From Erinaceus europaeus (lineage: Eukaryota > Chordata > Mammalia > Eulipotyphla > Erinaceidae), in contig NC_080181.1 of the NCBI RefSeq assembly GCF_950295315.1, positions 39,957,375 through 40,021,374 on the forward strand: a stretch of DNA of 64,000 nt. The letters run 5' to 3'. Each line of letters opens with the position of its first letter. Positions within the stretch are counted from its first letter, which is position 1. Shown here one piece after another: positions 45,062 to 56,400 of the stretch. The notes under the pieces were generated by a model. The model saw only the letters and a list, made by a program, of their open reading frames with translations, made no database searches and had not been told where the DNA came from. A program made the translations under genes and the position numbers.

Positions 45062-48055
45062 TTTGATTTAGTCCCATTGGTTTGTTTCTGCTTTAGTCTT
45101 CCTAAAACTAAAACTTTGATACATCAAAGATATCCTTGAGGTGTAGGTGGGAAAGTGTTTTACCAATGTTTTCCTCTAAGTATTTGATTGTTTCTGGTCT
45201 GACATCTAGGTCTTTGATCCATTTGGAGTTGATTTTTGTTTCTGGTGAGATAAAGTGGTTCAATTTCATTCTTCTGCATGTTACAACCCAGTTTTTCCAG
45301 CACCATTTATTGAAGAGAGTCTCCTTCTTCCATTTAATCCTTTGGGCTCCCTTATCAAAGATTAGATGTTTGTAGGTGTGGGGATTTATTTCTGGGCTTT
45401 CAATTCTGTTCCACTGGTCTGTGTGCCTATTTTTTCCAGTACCATGCTGTTTTGATGATGATGGCTTTATAATATAGTTTAAGGTCTGGGAGTGTGATGT
45501 CTCCATTTCTGTTTCTTTTCCTTAAGATGGTTTTGGCAGTTCTAGGTGTTTTCATGCTCCAGATAAATGATTGTAGTGTTTGTTCTATTCTATTAAAGAA
45601 GCTTGGTGGAACTTTGATGGGTATTGCATTAAATTTGTAAATGGCTCTGGGGAGAATATTCATTTTGATGATATTTATTCTGCTAATCCATGAGCATGGT
45701 ATATCTTTCTATTTCTTGATATCAGTTTCTATTTCCTTGAGTAGCGACTCATAGTTTTCAGTATATAAGTCTTTCACTTCTTTGGTCAACTTTATTCCTA
45801 GGTATTTGATTGATTTTCCTGAAACAGTAAATGGGAGTGATTTCTGGATGTCTTCTTCTTCAGATTTAGTGTTTGCATAAAGAAATGCCACTGATTTTTG
45901 TACATTGATTTTGTAGCCTGATACCTTGCTATATTGCCTAATAACTTCCAGTAGTTTTCTGCTGGATTCTTTAGGTTTTTCTATGTATACTATCATATCA
46001 TCTGCAAATAGTGAGAGCTTGACTTCTTCCCTTCCAATCTGTATTCCTTTGATTTCTTTCTCTTGCCTGATTGCTATATTATGTTGAAGAGTAATGGGGA
46101 CAGTGAACAGCCCTTTCTAGTCCCCGATCTGAGGGGGAATGCTTTCAGCTTCTGTCCATTGAGTATGATGTTGGCTGTAGGTTTGCTATATACAGACTCC
46201 ACTATCTTGAGGAATTTCCCATCTATTCCCATTGCTTTTATTGATGTGGTGAATGACATTGATTGACTTACGGATGTTGAACCAGCCTTGCATTCCTGGG
46301 ATGAATCCCACTTGGTTGTGATGAACAATCTTTTTGATATGTTGCTGTATCTGGTTGGCCAAGATCTTGTTTAATATTTTGGTATCTATGTTCATCAGAG
46401 ATATTGGTCTGTAGTTTTCCATTTTTGTTCTGTCCCTATCAGCTTTTGGTATCAGGGTGATGTTGGCTTCATAGAAGGTGGAAGGGAGTATTCCTGTTTC
46501 TTCAGTCTTATGGAAAAGCTTAAGAAATATGGTACTAACTGTTTGCTGAAAGTTTTGTAGAATTCGTTTGTGAAGCCATCTGGTCCAGGACTTTTGTTGT
46601 TGTGGAGGTTCTTAATAACGGTTTCAATTTCTTTGTCTGTGATTGGTGCATTTAGATTTTGTAGTTCTTGGTTCAGTTTTGGAAGGGCATATGCTTCTAG
46701 GAATTGTTCCATTTCTTCCAGATTCTCTAGCTTGGTGGTGTATAGTTCTTTATAGAAGTTTCGTAGGATTCTCTGGATTTCTGTGGTGTCCGTTGTGGTA
46801 TCTCCTCCATCGTTTATTATTCTATTAATTTGAGTCTTCTCTCTTTTTTGTTCGGTGAGTCTGGCTAGGGGTTTGTCAATTTTGTTTAATCTTTCAAAGA
46901 ACCAACATTTGGCTTCATTGATCTTTTGTATGGCTCTTTTATTTTCAATGTTGTTTATTTCTGCTCTAACTTTAGTGATTTCTGTCCTTCTGGTTCCTTT
47001 AGGGTCCCTTTGTTCCTCTTCCTCTAAGTCCTTGAGGTGTGCAGTGAGGTCGTTCATTTGAGCTTCTTATTAGTGTTTAATATGTGATTGTATGGCTATA
47101 AGTTTCCCTCTCAGTACTGCTTTAGCTGTGTCCCAAATATTTTGATAGGTTGTGTCTTCATTTTCATTTGTTTCCAGGAACATTTGAATTTCCTGCTTGA
47201 GTGAATCTCTGACCTAGTGGTTCTTATGGAGTATGTTGTTTAGTTTCCAAATTCTGTGACTTTTAATAATTGTCCTTCTGTTGTTAAATGTTAGTTTTAC
47301 TCCACAGTGGTCTGAGAAGATACTAGGGATGATTTCAATGTTCTTGAATTTATTGATGCTGTCTTTGTGACCTAACATGTGGTCTATCCTTGACTATGTG
47401 TTATGTGGATTTGAAAAGAAGGTGTATTCCAGTTTTTTCAGGTGAAGGAGTCTGAAAATGTCCAAGAGGTCTAGTCTGTCAATCTCTTCATTCAATTCTC
47501 TTGTATCTTTGTTGGTTCTCTGCTTTGTTGATCTGTCTAAGTGTGAGTGGGTTATTGAAGCCTCCCACTATTATTGTATTACTATTGATGTATTTTTGAA
47601 ATTCTTTCAGTAAGTGCTTGACATATTTAGATGATCCCTCATTGGGTGCATAGATGTTAATGATTGTTAAGTCTTCTTGGCTGATTGATCCTCTAATCAT
47701 TATGTAATTTCCTTGCCTATCTTTTATTACTTTATTTAATTTAAAATCTATCGTGTCTGAGATGAGATTGGCTGTTCCTGCCCTTTTTTGTGTTCCATTA
47801 GCCTGTATGATAGTTTTCCATCCTTTCACTTTAAGTCTGTGTATATCTTGTTGTGACAGATGGGATTCTTGCAAGCAGCATATGGTTGGATTATGTTTTC
47901 TGATCCATCCCCCAATTCTGTGCCTTTTGATGGGTGAATTTAAGCCACTGACATTTATTGATATTATGGATTTAATGTATTGTAGTGCCATTGTTCAAAA
48001 AAATTGTTTTTTTGTTTGCTCTGATATATTGCCAGTATTGTAGTGTTGTTCTTGT

Positions 48056-49288
48056 TTATAAGAGGTCTTTTAGAACCTCTTTCAGGGCCGGCTTGGTGAT
48101 GGTTGCCTCCTTTAACTGTTGTTTGTCTAAGAAAGTGTTGATCCCTCCATCTAGTTTGAATGAAAGTCTAGCAGGATATATTATCCTTGGTTGAAACCCT
48201 TTTTTATTCAGGGCTTGACAGATATCTTGCCATTCTCTTCTGGCTTTTAGAGTTTGAGTGGAGTGTTGTATGCTTTACATTGGGTTTTTCTAGCTCTCCC
48301 CCTGCCAAGAAAATTGGTTAGTCCTGCTAGTTTCGCGGGCCCGCTTGTCCCCGCCCCAAGGAACCCCGAGAGAGTTCCAGAGTTCGAGAGTGCTTGGTGC
48401 TGCTGCGGGGGAAGGAGGCAGGAGAGTTCTGTTTGGTGATTAGTTTGTCTTAGTTTATAAATCGTTGTTTCTGAATAAAGAAATACAGCTTCCCTGCCCA
48501 GCCGTGTATCCTCTTGTCTCTGTTACCCGCCCATGAAGCTAGCCTGGCCAGCTGGAGCCTCCGAATTTTAACAACAGTGGAGAAGTCTGCAGATAATCTT
48601 ATGGGTTTTCCCTTGTATGTGACTTTTTGTTTCTCTCTTGCAGCCTTTAGGATCCTTTCTTTATCCTTACTTCTTCTCATTGTGACTATGATGTGTCTTG
48701 GTGTCTTCAGGTCTGGGTTGATTCTGTTTGGGACTCTCTGGGCCTCTTGAATCTTGATGTCCTTTCTGTTATTCAGGTCTGGGAAGTTTTCTTCTACTAT
48801 TTCCTCTAGAATGTTTGCTTCCCCTTCCTCTCTTTCTTCCTCTGGCAGGCCAATTACACGAATGTTACTTCTTTTGAGATCGTCCCATATGTCTCTGTTG
48901 TTGTTTTCAGTGTCTCTCAATCTCTTTTTAAGATCTTTCACCTCTTTCTTTGTTTTCTCTAACTCATCCTCTGTCTGACTAATTCTGTTTTCTGCTTCTG
49001 TTAGTCTGCTTTCCCTTGCCTCAGCTTCTTTCTTCTTACAGCTATTTCAGCTTTCAGTTCTCTAATTGTCTCAAGATAATCAGTATTTTCCTTGGGGGTC
49101 TCAACTGTTGTTTCCCTAATATTGCCATTCCTTTCCTCCAATGTTGTTTTCATTTCTGTGATTAATAAGTTTATTATTGCTTGCATACTTTTCTTATCTA
49201 TGGTTACTTCTGGCTGATTTGTAGTTTCTTCTGGGCTTTTGTCTTCATTCATTGGAGTAGCAGTTTTATTTGTTTTTGATCTACCCAT
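48056..49288 (-). pseudogene. L1 ORF1 (RNA-binding chaperone), broken
   Basis: Start MGRSKTNKTATPMNEDKSP at 49288. The first frame stops at 49001 after a coiled-coil start, and a frameshift near 49000 moves on to KDLKKRLRDTENNNRDIWDD (48.93 kb), the RRM part RSNIRVIGLPEEE and the C-terminal domain AQRVPNRINPDLKTPRHIIV. A solo LTR then splits it at 48264-48576, and the last about 65 codons (ARREWQDICQALNKKGFQP to stop at 48056-48058) follow. Normal length without the LTR would be near 300 codons. Confidence 0.9.
48264..48576 (+). mobile_element. Solo LTR, 313 bp, 6-bp target duplication
   Basis: TGTTGTATGC at the start and TTTTAACAACA at the end, flanked by GTGGAG at 48258-48263 and 48577-48582; removing it restores the L1 ORF1 reading. 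AATAAA at about 48474 is placed as a polyadenylation signal, and the U3 part holds a GC-rich GGGCCCGCTTGTCCCCGCCC segment. No internal retroviral sequence. Orientation is opposite to the host L1. It shows little decay. Confidence 0.93.
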
Positions 49289-50309
49289 TTTTTTGATTTA
49301 TGTGTTTCTTTTTTTATGCTCTGTTGTTCCTCAGTTGTTGTACTTGAGTACAAGCAACACTGTACTAAATACCTTTATGACAATTACACTCACCAACCTC
49401 AAGAATTACAGTAGGAACTGAAGCAAGTATTGAAGCAGTTTAATCACTATCAGTTAGCCAAACAATTTCTCCAGTCCATGAAAGAATAGTAACCAAATCC
49501 CAGTGAAGAAGAAAGAGAAAAAAAAAAATAAAAAGAAGGGATAGCAAGAATAGACGATTATGCAAGTCTACTATCCACTGTATATTCTAGGGGTAACAAG
49601 AGGGGAAAGGGAAGTAGAGCAGAGATACACACATAGAGAGTCCACTCTGAGTCAGAATTCTTCCCCAAAATAATTCCCAAATGTATATCAGTGAATTCAA
49701 AAAAGCACACTGTTTGGTGGTGTGGGGTCTGGGGCCTGTGCCTTTGGGAGCTGTAGGATTAAGGAAGAAAGGATGACAAGAATGAGAAAAAGAATAAAAA
49801 AGAAAGAGAGAGAGAAAAAAGTAAAAGATAAGAAAAAGAACAGTCATAAAAGAGCGGTGAAAGGAAAGAGTTTTTTTTATTTGCTTATTTATTTTTAATT
49901 ATTTAATTAGCTATGCAGGGTAAGGTGAGGGGGTTGGCTACTTAGAAGAGAAAAGGCCAGAGGTTTCAGAAGGGTATAGACTTAGAATGAATGATACTCT
50001 CTGGTGGGACAGGAATTTGGTAAAGACAGAAGCTCAGCAGGAGATTCTGCTAGGAGCTGGTCCCCAGGGACTGGTTGGGGGGCAGGGGAGGCGGTGTGCT
50101 TAATAATTAAAAGGAAAAAAATTTTTTTGTTCCCTTTTTTTCTACTCTAATTCTTAACCCAAATTAAGTTATAGTCACCTCCTTGGTGTTACCGCTAGGA
50201 CCACTTATTGACTGGCCTACTAAAGGCAGAAAATCCTACTGTTTCCAGAAGATGTGATCACAGCTCAAGCCACTAGCAGCTTCTCAGTCCGCCATCTTCC
50301 AGGAACCCC
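49289..50309 (-). promoter_or_regulatory. L1 5' UTR with YY1-like site at its start
   Basis: About 1 kb between the 5' target duplication and ORF1. CCGCCATCTT at 50289-50298 is, on the L1 strand, AAGATGGCGG, 12 bases from the element start. YY1 motifs at this place set the start site in human L1, so I infer the same role. Much of the rest is purine- or pyrimidine-rich, including a long A/G run at 49490-49560 and 49790-49850. Confidence 0.75.
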
Positions 50310-50324
50310 CTAGCCTGTGTTTTT

Positions 50325-51200
50325 ATCTATTTTGTTTATCCTTCTGAAGAGCCTAATCTTGGTTTCATTCATCTTTTGAGTTGCCTTCCTAGTTTCTATT
50401 TCATTAATTTATGCTCTGATTTTAAATATACCCTACTGTTAACTATCAGGTCTCTTTGTTACTCCTTTACTAGTTGATTAGGTTGTGGTTTTAGAGAGCT
50501 TAATTGAGATCTTCAGTTTGTTAATGTAGACCTTTATTGCAATAAATGGCCTTAGGACTGCCCCTCATATGTGGTGTGTCTTTTAGTGTTGATATCTCCT
50601 CTCAACCTGATTTAATCTACTTCCCAGGCCTGCTACTGAACCTGGAGTGCATTCAAAATGTTCTTTATACCCTGTAATTCTGCTTTCTCATTTGTTTATT
50701 TTATGTGTTTTGTAACTCTTTGGTGAAATGATCTCTGACTTCTTGAATTTGTGTCTATACATTAAGTTTAACTTCTTGACTTACCTTTATAATGAGTTTT
50801 CACTATTCTATTTCTGTCATTTCTCCCCAGATCTGTGTCTGTTGGGTCATTTGTAATTTAGACATTGTTGTTTGGCTACTTCTAAGCTTTCACATATTAC
50901 ATAGTTTTGTTGTTTAGCCAGCAGGTTGTGCTATGGCCATTGTATTGGTTTTTCCTGTTTATATAACATGGCGGTGGAGGGTGGAGGGGAGATTCTATCA
51001 TGTGTCACTGGACTTGCTTAGTGTCTGTGATTTCAATATATGATCTCACTGCCATGTTTCTAGACTTTGGATAGCATTCTCCATAATGGCTGCACCAATT
51101 TTCACTCCCACCAGCAATGTAGTAGAGTTTCTTTTCTCATCCTCTCCAACACTTCTCTTGCTTTATTGATGGACCTCATTCTCACAGATGTGAGGTTGTG
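50325..51200 (-). mobile_element. Old L1 pieces, minus strand
   Basis: 50325-51000 resembles L1 ORF2/ORF1 sequence in minus orientation (TTTGTTTATCCTTCTGAAGA, CTTGGTTTCATTCATCTTTT). 51060-51200 matches the ORF2 3' part (CATAATGGCTGCACCAATTT, CACTCCCACCAGCAATGTAG). Strongly diverged. Confidence 0.65.
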
Positions 51201-51445
51201 GACTGGTTCTGAAATGAGTGCAACCCAGAATGATCCTAGCTATGACCATGGAATGCAAGTTCAAACTGCTTAAGATGCATAGGTTACTCGGACTCCTGTG
51301 CTAAATATGGATAGACATGGGCACTAGTTCAGATCTCTGGTATTTACAGTTAATAGTGACATCTGTTTATGCCTGTAGAATGCTGGCTACAGTCAGGTAT
51401 GGGCTGCCACTAGCCTACTGATGAGAGAAATAGGAAGGTATGAGC
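51201..51445 (+). mobile_element. L1 3' UTR piece, plus strand
   Basis: GAAATGAGTGCAACCCAGAA, TATGACCATGGAATGCAAG and CCTGTGCTAAATATGGATAG match the 3' UTR at 14.12-14.25 kb. It is fused to an ORF2 piece of opposite orientation. Confidence 0.65.
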
Positions 51446-51779
51446 AGAAGGTTTCAGACACTGCCTGCATCATCTTGTAGGAATGAAAAAAAGCCTGGAA
51501 CCTGATAGGATTCAAGCTTCTAGTCTCAGGATGTGTTTTTTCATTTCATTCTTGGCATGTTTTATTTTAATGGGCATATTTGAAGATGAGTAAAAGACTG
51601 AACAGTGTATGTGCTTCAGCGGCTTCAACTTTTTTTAATACTAAAGGAAAAAATCCAATACAGGAAAGTCCTGGTCACATTTAATGTTATTAAAGCAAAA
51701 ACTGATCTGACTAATCTCCCCAGTGCTATAGCATTATATTCTAATAAATGGAAACTATCTGATCTCCAAAAAAAAAATT
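51446..51779. other. No recognisable feature
   Basis: Single-copy-looking DNA ending in an A-run at 51769-51777. Confidence 0.4.
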
Positions 51780-52035
51780 GTGAGGCACTGGAGGTAGCTC
51801 ATTTGGTAGGTCATACACGTTACTGTACAAAAGGGGCCTGATGGTGGCACACCTGGTAGAGCTCACATGTTACCAAGCACAAGGATCCAGGTTCAAAAAA
51901 AGGCCCCTACCTGTGAGTGGTGGTGGTGGAGGCAGGTGCTTCCCAAGGAGTAAAACAGTGCTACAGGTATCTCTCTCTTTCTCTCCCTCTCAGTCTCCTC
52001 CCCTTTCAATCTCTTTCTGTCCAGTCCAAACAAAA
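51780..52035 (+). mobile_element. Two SINE type B pieces
   Basis: A SINE head at 51780-51832 (GCACTGGAGGTAGCTCATTT) is followed by a complete type B copy at 51833-52030 (GGGCCTGATGGTGGCACACC head; body with an extra GTGGTGGTGGAGG). Confidence 0.75.
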
Positions 52036-52044
52036 AGTGAAGAT

Positions 52045-52433
52045 TTGCCAGTGTAGCTTCATGGGTGGTAGACAGATGACCAGGGACTCATGGCTGAGCT
52101 GGGAAGCAGTATCTTGTCTATTAATCAGATACATCGCCTTTTATGCATCTCTTCACCAGAAGTGACAAGCGAAAGGAAGTGAGGAGGAGATGTGGCAGAG
52201 CAAAAAAAAAAAAAGAAAAAGAACGTGAACAGAACATAGAAAGCTTCCATCTAACCAGTGGGGATTAAACCAATACCCTGCAGGCAGGGCCGGACCCAGG
52301 TAAAACAGTAAGTAGTACAAGGGAACCTAAACAGTGATTATGTAAATAGACCACATCATAAGTAGTACAAGGGAACCTAATGTGATGATCAAAACAGAAG
52401 GTCTTATAAGCAGAATTTAGAAGCATATCAACA
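52045..52433 (-). mobile_element. Solo LTR related to the one at 57.07 kb
   Basis: GAAGAT at 52039-52044 recurs at 52434-52439. On the minus strand it starts TGTTGATATGCTTCTAAATT. Shared with the 57.07-kb copy: GCAGAATTTAGAAGCA, GGGATTAAACCAAT, GATTATGTAAATAGA-like and AGGGACTCATGGCTGAG. It carries a 22-bp direct repeat (52309-52330 and 52359-52380) absent from the other copy. Confidence 0.82.
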
Positions 52434-52539
52434 GAAGATAAAGATTAAAAATAAAAAAGGAAAAATAAAAATAAAAAAAAATGTTACTGGGAGTGGTGGA
52501 TTTATCATGTGAGTACAGAACCCCAGTAATGACCCCAGT

Positions 52540-53250
52540 GACAATAAAAAATAAGGTCTGAGCTCACATTCCATGGTCATAGCTAGGAACATTATAGGCT
52601 GCATTCATTTCAGGACATGTCTTTCTAGACTGGCAGAATATGTTGACCCAGTCTCACTCTGGAGAATGGGGCAGTCCCCGCCATTGTTATTCTATATTAA
52701 GGTCAAGCTGGAGAGGCCCACAAAAGTGATGTTGTTCCTGATGGAGATTACCAGTGACAGTGGAGAGAGGGATCTGTTAGAGTTCTAGGCCCATCATGTC
52801 TGTGTGAGAATCCCACAATTCTCTGACTGGGACCCTGGATGATGGAGTGGCCTGATAGTGACCAAAAGAGCCATCGTTAAAATATGACAGTCTCTTACTC
52901 TTATCCAGCTTTTGTAGTCCTTACTTTATCTGATAGGGTGAGACTCAGAGTGATTGAAATAAGTGAAATAGTAAATAGGTGAAAAGGGTATCTAGGTCTA
53001 AGTGGAAACTAAGTACTTTATGGTATCTTTTTTAGGTCTTCCTACTTGCTTGTTATACTTATTGAGTCACTGTAGATTACTGTGTACTTTTCCTTTAAGG
53101 TATATATTGTTCCCTAACTTATGCATATGTGTGCACATGGGCTCTGGTCTATATCTAGTTTCTGTAACTTTGTTATGAAAGCACCACCCAACATGGAATT
53201 AAGGAGATGATGCTCTAGGAAAGGTCTCACCAGAGTATTGGAGCTGGAGG
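52540..53250 (-). mobile_element. L1 3' UTR, inverted 5' part
   Basis: Minus-strand 3'-UTR blocks matching 26.96-27.64 kb (TGAGCTCACATTCCATGGTC to GTCTCACCAGAGTATTGGAG). It lies head to head with 53255-53915, which carries the next blocks in plus orientation. Confidence 0.85.
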
Positions 53251-53254
53251 TATT

Positions 53255-53915
53255 TATATATTTTTCCCATATTTGAGAGCTACTCTTTGCCCTGATCCAG
53301 CTTTCTAGTCCTATTCCCAAGTCTCTGATACCTTACTCCCAGACCCTACTCCTAGCCCACCTGCATGTTACCTGTGTGACTCAGGCAAAAAATAGTAAAG
53401 TTGTGGACAATTTGAAATATAACTAAAATAGATTTCCTAGCTTCTTCCAACATGGAGACCTCAAATCTCATATGCTATATTTTAACCTTTTGGTTTATGA
53501 TTATTAAACAATTTGTTCTGCTTTATATCTTAATGCTTTTCAGCCCCCAGTTGCAGACACTACCATAACATCAACCTGACTTCCCTGGGTTGACAACCTA
53601 ACCAGTGTGTCCTGGAACCCCATCTCTGCAGAGCCCTGCCACATTAGGGAAAGAAAGAATCGGGCTCAGAGTATGGATCAACCTATCAACACCCATGTCC
53701 CAAAAGAAGCAATTAGAGAAGCCAGACCTCCCACCTTCTGCACCCCACAAGGATCTTTGGCCCATATTCCCAGAGGGATAAAGAACAGGGAAGTTTCCAA
53801 TGGAGGGGATGGGATATGGAACTCTGGTGGTAGGAATTGTGTGGAATTGTCCTTCTCTTATCCCACAAACTTGTTGATCATTATTAAATCACTAATAAAA
53901 ATGTTTGGTAATGAA
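53255..53915 (+). mobile_element. L1 3' UTR end, sense part of an inverted L1
   Basis: Starts at the block TTTTTCCCATATTTGAGAGC (counterpart of 26.86-26.88 kb) and runs to the normal end AATCACTAATAAAAATG. Together with the inverted piece it reconstructs one contiguous L1 3' region. Confidence 0.88.
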
Positions 53916-55072
53916 AATTCAAGGTTATGACAGATATTTCTGGGTCTGGAGACCCAGTTCATAGAGTAGGGCATGAGCCATACATACTACCCAGGTTGGA
54001 GTTCTATTACTTCATGAGCATTACTGTAGCAAGTGGGAATTCTAGTGCTGTTCTTTCCTCTTTCTTTCTGTTTCTATCTCTGAATAGAAACAGCCTAGAA
54101 TGGTAAAATTGTGCATGTAAAAGACCACTGAGCCATGGAAAGGAACCCCAGAATTTCTCAAGTATGATTTCATTTTGCTATTTACTATATGAAAATGAAA
54201 AATCACCTCATTCACTATTATGTTTCCAATCATGCCTCCTTACCATTGCCCCATTCCATAAAGGTGTCATGAGAAACTGATAAACCATAAAATATGTTTT
54301 GATTATGTTTCTACCTACTTAATGATGAGATACCATATGTGTACATCTGATATAATTAGGTAAGTGCACAGATCTAATCTCCATCAACGGAAGGAAAGAA
54401 ATGGAATCCTTAGAAGACTATGTCTCCCAAGTAAGAATCAGTGAGGAATCAATCTCCTGCCAGGACAAGAATTTCAAGATACTTGGCTGCATTATTCCTG
54501 AGAAATAAAACCCAGTGTGGAAACACTAAAATGTTAAAATTTGGCCCCATTTCATGTTGCTGAACCATCTGTAGTTCTCCAGTGTTCTCTCCAGTAGAAG
54601 AAATGGTCCTTATGTTAGAGTGAGGTTTCCAAATACCTTGGAATGTGTCCTCAATATTCTGTTTATTTTTGGGTAAGAGGAAGAGGGTATTCTTGTCACT
54701 CAGACTGAAGAAACAGGTAAAGCAAGGGAAGAAAACATTGAGGATTGAGTTTACAAAATGGACTCAAGGACCCAATAGATTTAGGTTTTATATATTTGGA
54801 AATTATATGGACAAGAGTTCTTGAAATATGATTCACACTGAATGAATATTTAAAGGCTTAAAACCTGTGTGAACAAGTTGTTTATAGATGTACATGGCCC
54901 CTTCTGTTAACAACATGAAGTAATTTCACAGTTTCTCTAGACCATTCTACCGAATACAGACTAAAGTCAATTTTATGGTCCAGTGCACCAGCAATCACAG
55001 AAAAATACACACTTTCCTAATATGTGAAGATTTACTAAGCAAAGTTATTTATACACTTGAAATTACTGTAAG
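53916..55072. other. Single-copy-looking DNA
   Basis: About 1.15 kb, AT-rich, no recognised repeat or supported exon. Confidence 0.45.
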
Positions 55073-55084
55073 ATATGGGAATAA

Positions 55085-55419
55085 CGGGGCCATGCGGTGG
55101 CCACTCGGTTGAGCATACATAGTACAAAGCACAAGGACTACCGCGAGGATCCCAGTTTGAGCCTCTGGCTCCCCACCTGCAGGGGAGTCACTTCATAAGG
55201 AGTGAAGCAGTTCTGCAGATGTCCATCTTTCTCTCCCCAATCTCTGTATTCCCTCCTTCTCTCAATTTCTCTCTGTACTATCCAACAACAACAGCAACAT
55301 CAGCAACAACAATAACAGCAACAATGACAATAGAAAAAAGATGGACTCCAGGAGCAGTGCATTTGTAGTGCAGGCACCAAGCCCCAGCAATAACCCTGGA
55401 GGCAATAAATAAATAAATA
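55085..55419 (+). mobile_element. SINE type F with 12-bp target duplication
   Basis: Complete 335-base type F: tRNA-like head, body, ACAACAACAGCAACATCAGC patch, the extra module AGGAGCAGTGCATTTGTAGT / CCCCAGCAATAACCCTGGAG, AAATAAATAAAT tail. ATATGGGAATAA at 55073-55084 recurs at 55420-55431. Best reference for the long variant here. Confidence 0.95.
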
Positions 55420-55624
55420 ATATGGGAATAAAAATTTTAATCTCAGCAGTGTAAAGGGTATGGAGTATTTACATTTGAGTCTTTCAGGAAATTTGGGAGT
55501 CTTATTATTTCTTGATGTACCTTCTCTATGTGATTCTCTCAATTCAAAGTGGTGTCTATTTAGACTCTGAATTTAGGAGTAAAGAATTCTACAGGATATT
55601 CTTAAAATAAATGTCAAAAGGGGG

Positions 55625-55892
55625 GGGGATGAGGAGACAGCATAATTGTTATGTAAAAAAACTTTCATACCTGGGACTCTGAAGCCCCAGATTCAGTCTC
55701 TGGAATACCACCATGAGCCAGAGCTGAATGGTGCTCTGACCTCTCTCTCTATTCCCCCCCAACTTTTTTTTTTTTTTTTTTAGCAGAAAAAGGCCCAGCT
55801 CTGGTTTATGATGCTGCCAGAGATTGAGCCTAGGATTTGGGAGCCTAAGGCATGAGAATCTCTTTGTATAACCACTATGCTCTGTGCCCCCC
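55625..55892. mobile_element. Inverted pair of SINE type E
   Basis: 55625-55765 is a plus-strand type E (ACAGCATAATTGTTATGTAA, GGGACTCTGAAGCCCCAGAT). 55768-55892 begins with an 18-base poly-T and is a minus-strand type E (AGCTCTGGTTTATGATGCTG, TATAACCACTATGCTCTGTG). They are tail to tail. Confidence 0.82.
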
Positions 55893-56017
55893 TTCTACCC
55901 TCTGTAACTCTTATTAAAATATTAAAATATAATAAATAATGTATTTTTAAACAAGAAAAAAACAAAACAAAGACCAATGTATTCTGCATGTTATCAGATT
56001 ATAATCAGAATAGATAT

Positions 56018-56400
56018 TGTTAGGGAACGCTGAAATTCAAGAACACTGGGGCCAAAACTGAGTGAAGGAGAAAGGTAGCTTTATTATCACATGCAGACCA
56101 AGAGCCCCAATCACCGTGTGGACTCCAGCCCAGGATGCTTATTGTAACACTATCTATACTGGGAAATGGAAGGAAGCTAAGTTAGCTTAGGGTTACATAA
56201 GCAGTAATAGTGGTTATCACAGTTACACACTCACTGGGGTCAGGGTACAGGAAATCTTGTCTTTCAGGACCAGGAATTAGGGAGTGGATAGCCTTACTCG
56301 AATTCCCCTCAGGCAAAATTTTCTGAATTCTTTGTTGCCTTTCTATATAAATATCTTTGCTGTTTTTGCTGGTACCAAATGATATACTGTTAAGCTGAGA
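56018..56400 (-). mobile_element. Probable LTR, minus strand
   Basis: Starts TGTTAGGGAACG on the plus strand (so the sense end is CGTTCCCTAACA), and AGCTTTATTATCAC at 56092 gives AATAAA on the minus strand near that end, as in an LTR. CTATATAAATATC lies near 56350. No target duplication found, so limits are approximate. Confidence 0.5.

Larger units (their letters stand above)
42582..47991 (-). pseudogene. L1 ORF2 (endonuclease-reverse transcriptase), broken
   Basis: Starts at MALQYIKSIISINVSGLN (47991). The endonuclease domain (47991-47488) keeps CCLQESHL, IIQANGTQKRAGTANL and INIYAPN. The RT region is in pieces: [18 protein letters not shown] (46.5-46.6 kb), [20 protein letters not shown] (46.4 kb), FADD box at about 45.99-46.0 kb, then [10 protein letters not shown] and KYLGIKLT (45.7-45.9 kb). 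The C-terminal part with the [13 protein letters not shown] knuckle is at 44.7 kb and, after the Vingi insertion, 43.0-42.6 kb. Without the 1,697-base insertion the span is about 3.7 kb, a normal ORF2 length. At least five frameshifts or stops break it. Confidence 0.9.
41240..50309 (-). mobile_element. Full-length L1 with 15-bp target duplication
   Basis: CTAGCCTGTGTTTTT at 41225-41239 and 50310-50324 brackets a minus-strand L1 whose 5' end (50309) starts GGGGGTTCCTGGAAGATGGC. Order on its sense strand: 5' UTR (50309-49289), ORF1 (49288-48056), ORF2 (47991-42582), 3' UTR (to 41240, T-rich end = poly-A tail). Removing the solo LTR and the Vingi insertion with their duplications leaves about 7.05 kb. 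The 3' UTR lacks about 780 bases present at 26.65-27.43 kb. ORF1 and ORF2 both carry frameshifts beyond the insertions, so the element is dead. Confidence 0.93.

Noticed and set aside
44721..45071. Plus-strand open frame of 116 codons with hydrophobic, membrane-like composition
   Set aside because: It is the reverse complement of L1 ORF2 C-terminal sequence. The hydrophobic look is a usual artefact of reading L1 antisense.
52309..52380. Short direct repeats as a CRISPR-like array
   Set aside because: Only two 22-bp units inside a mammalian LTR. A local duplication.
56018..56400. Exact LTR limits with target duplication
   Set aside because: I searched for 4-6 base duplications beside the TG start and found none matching at a CA end, so only an approximate LTR call is made.
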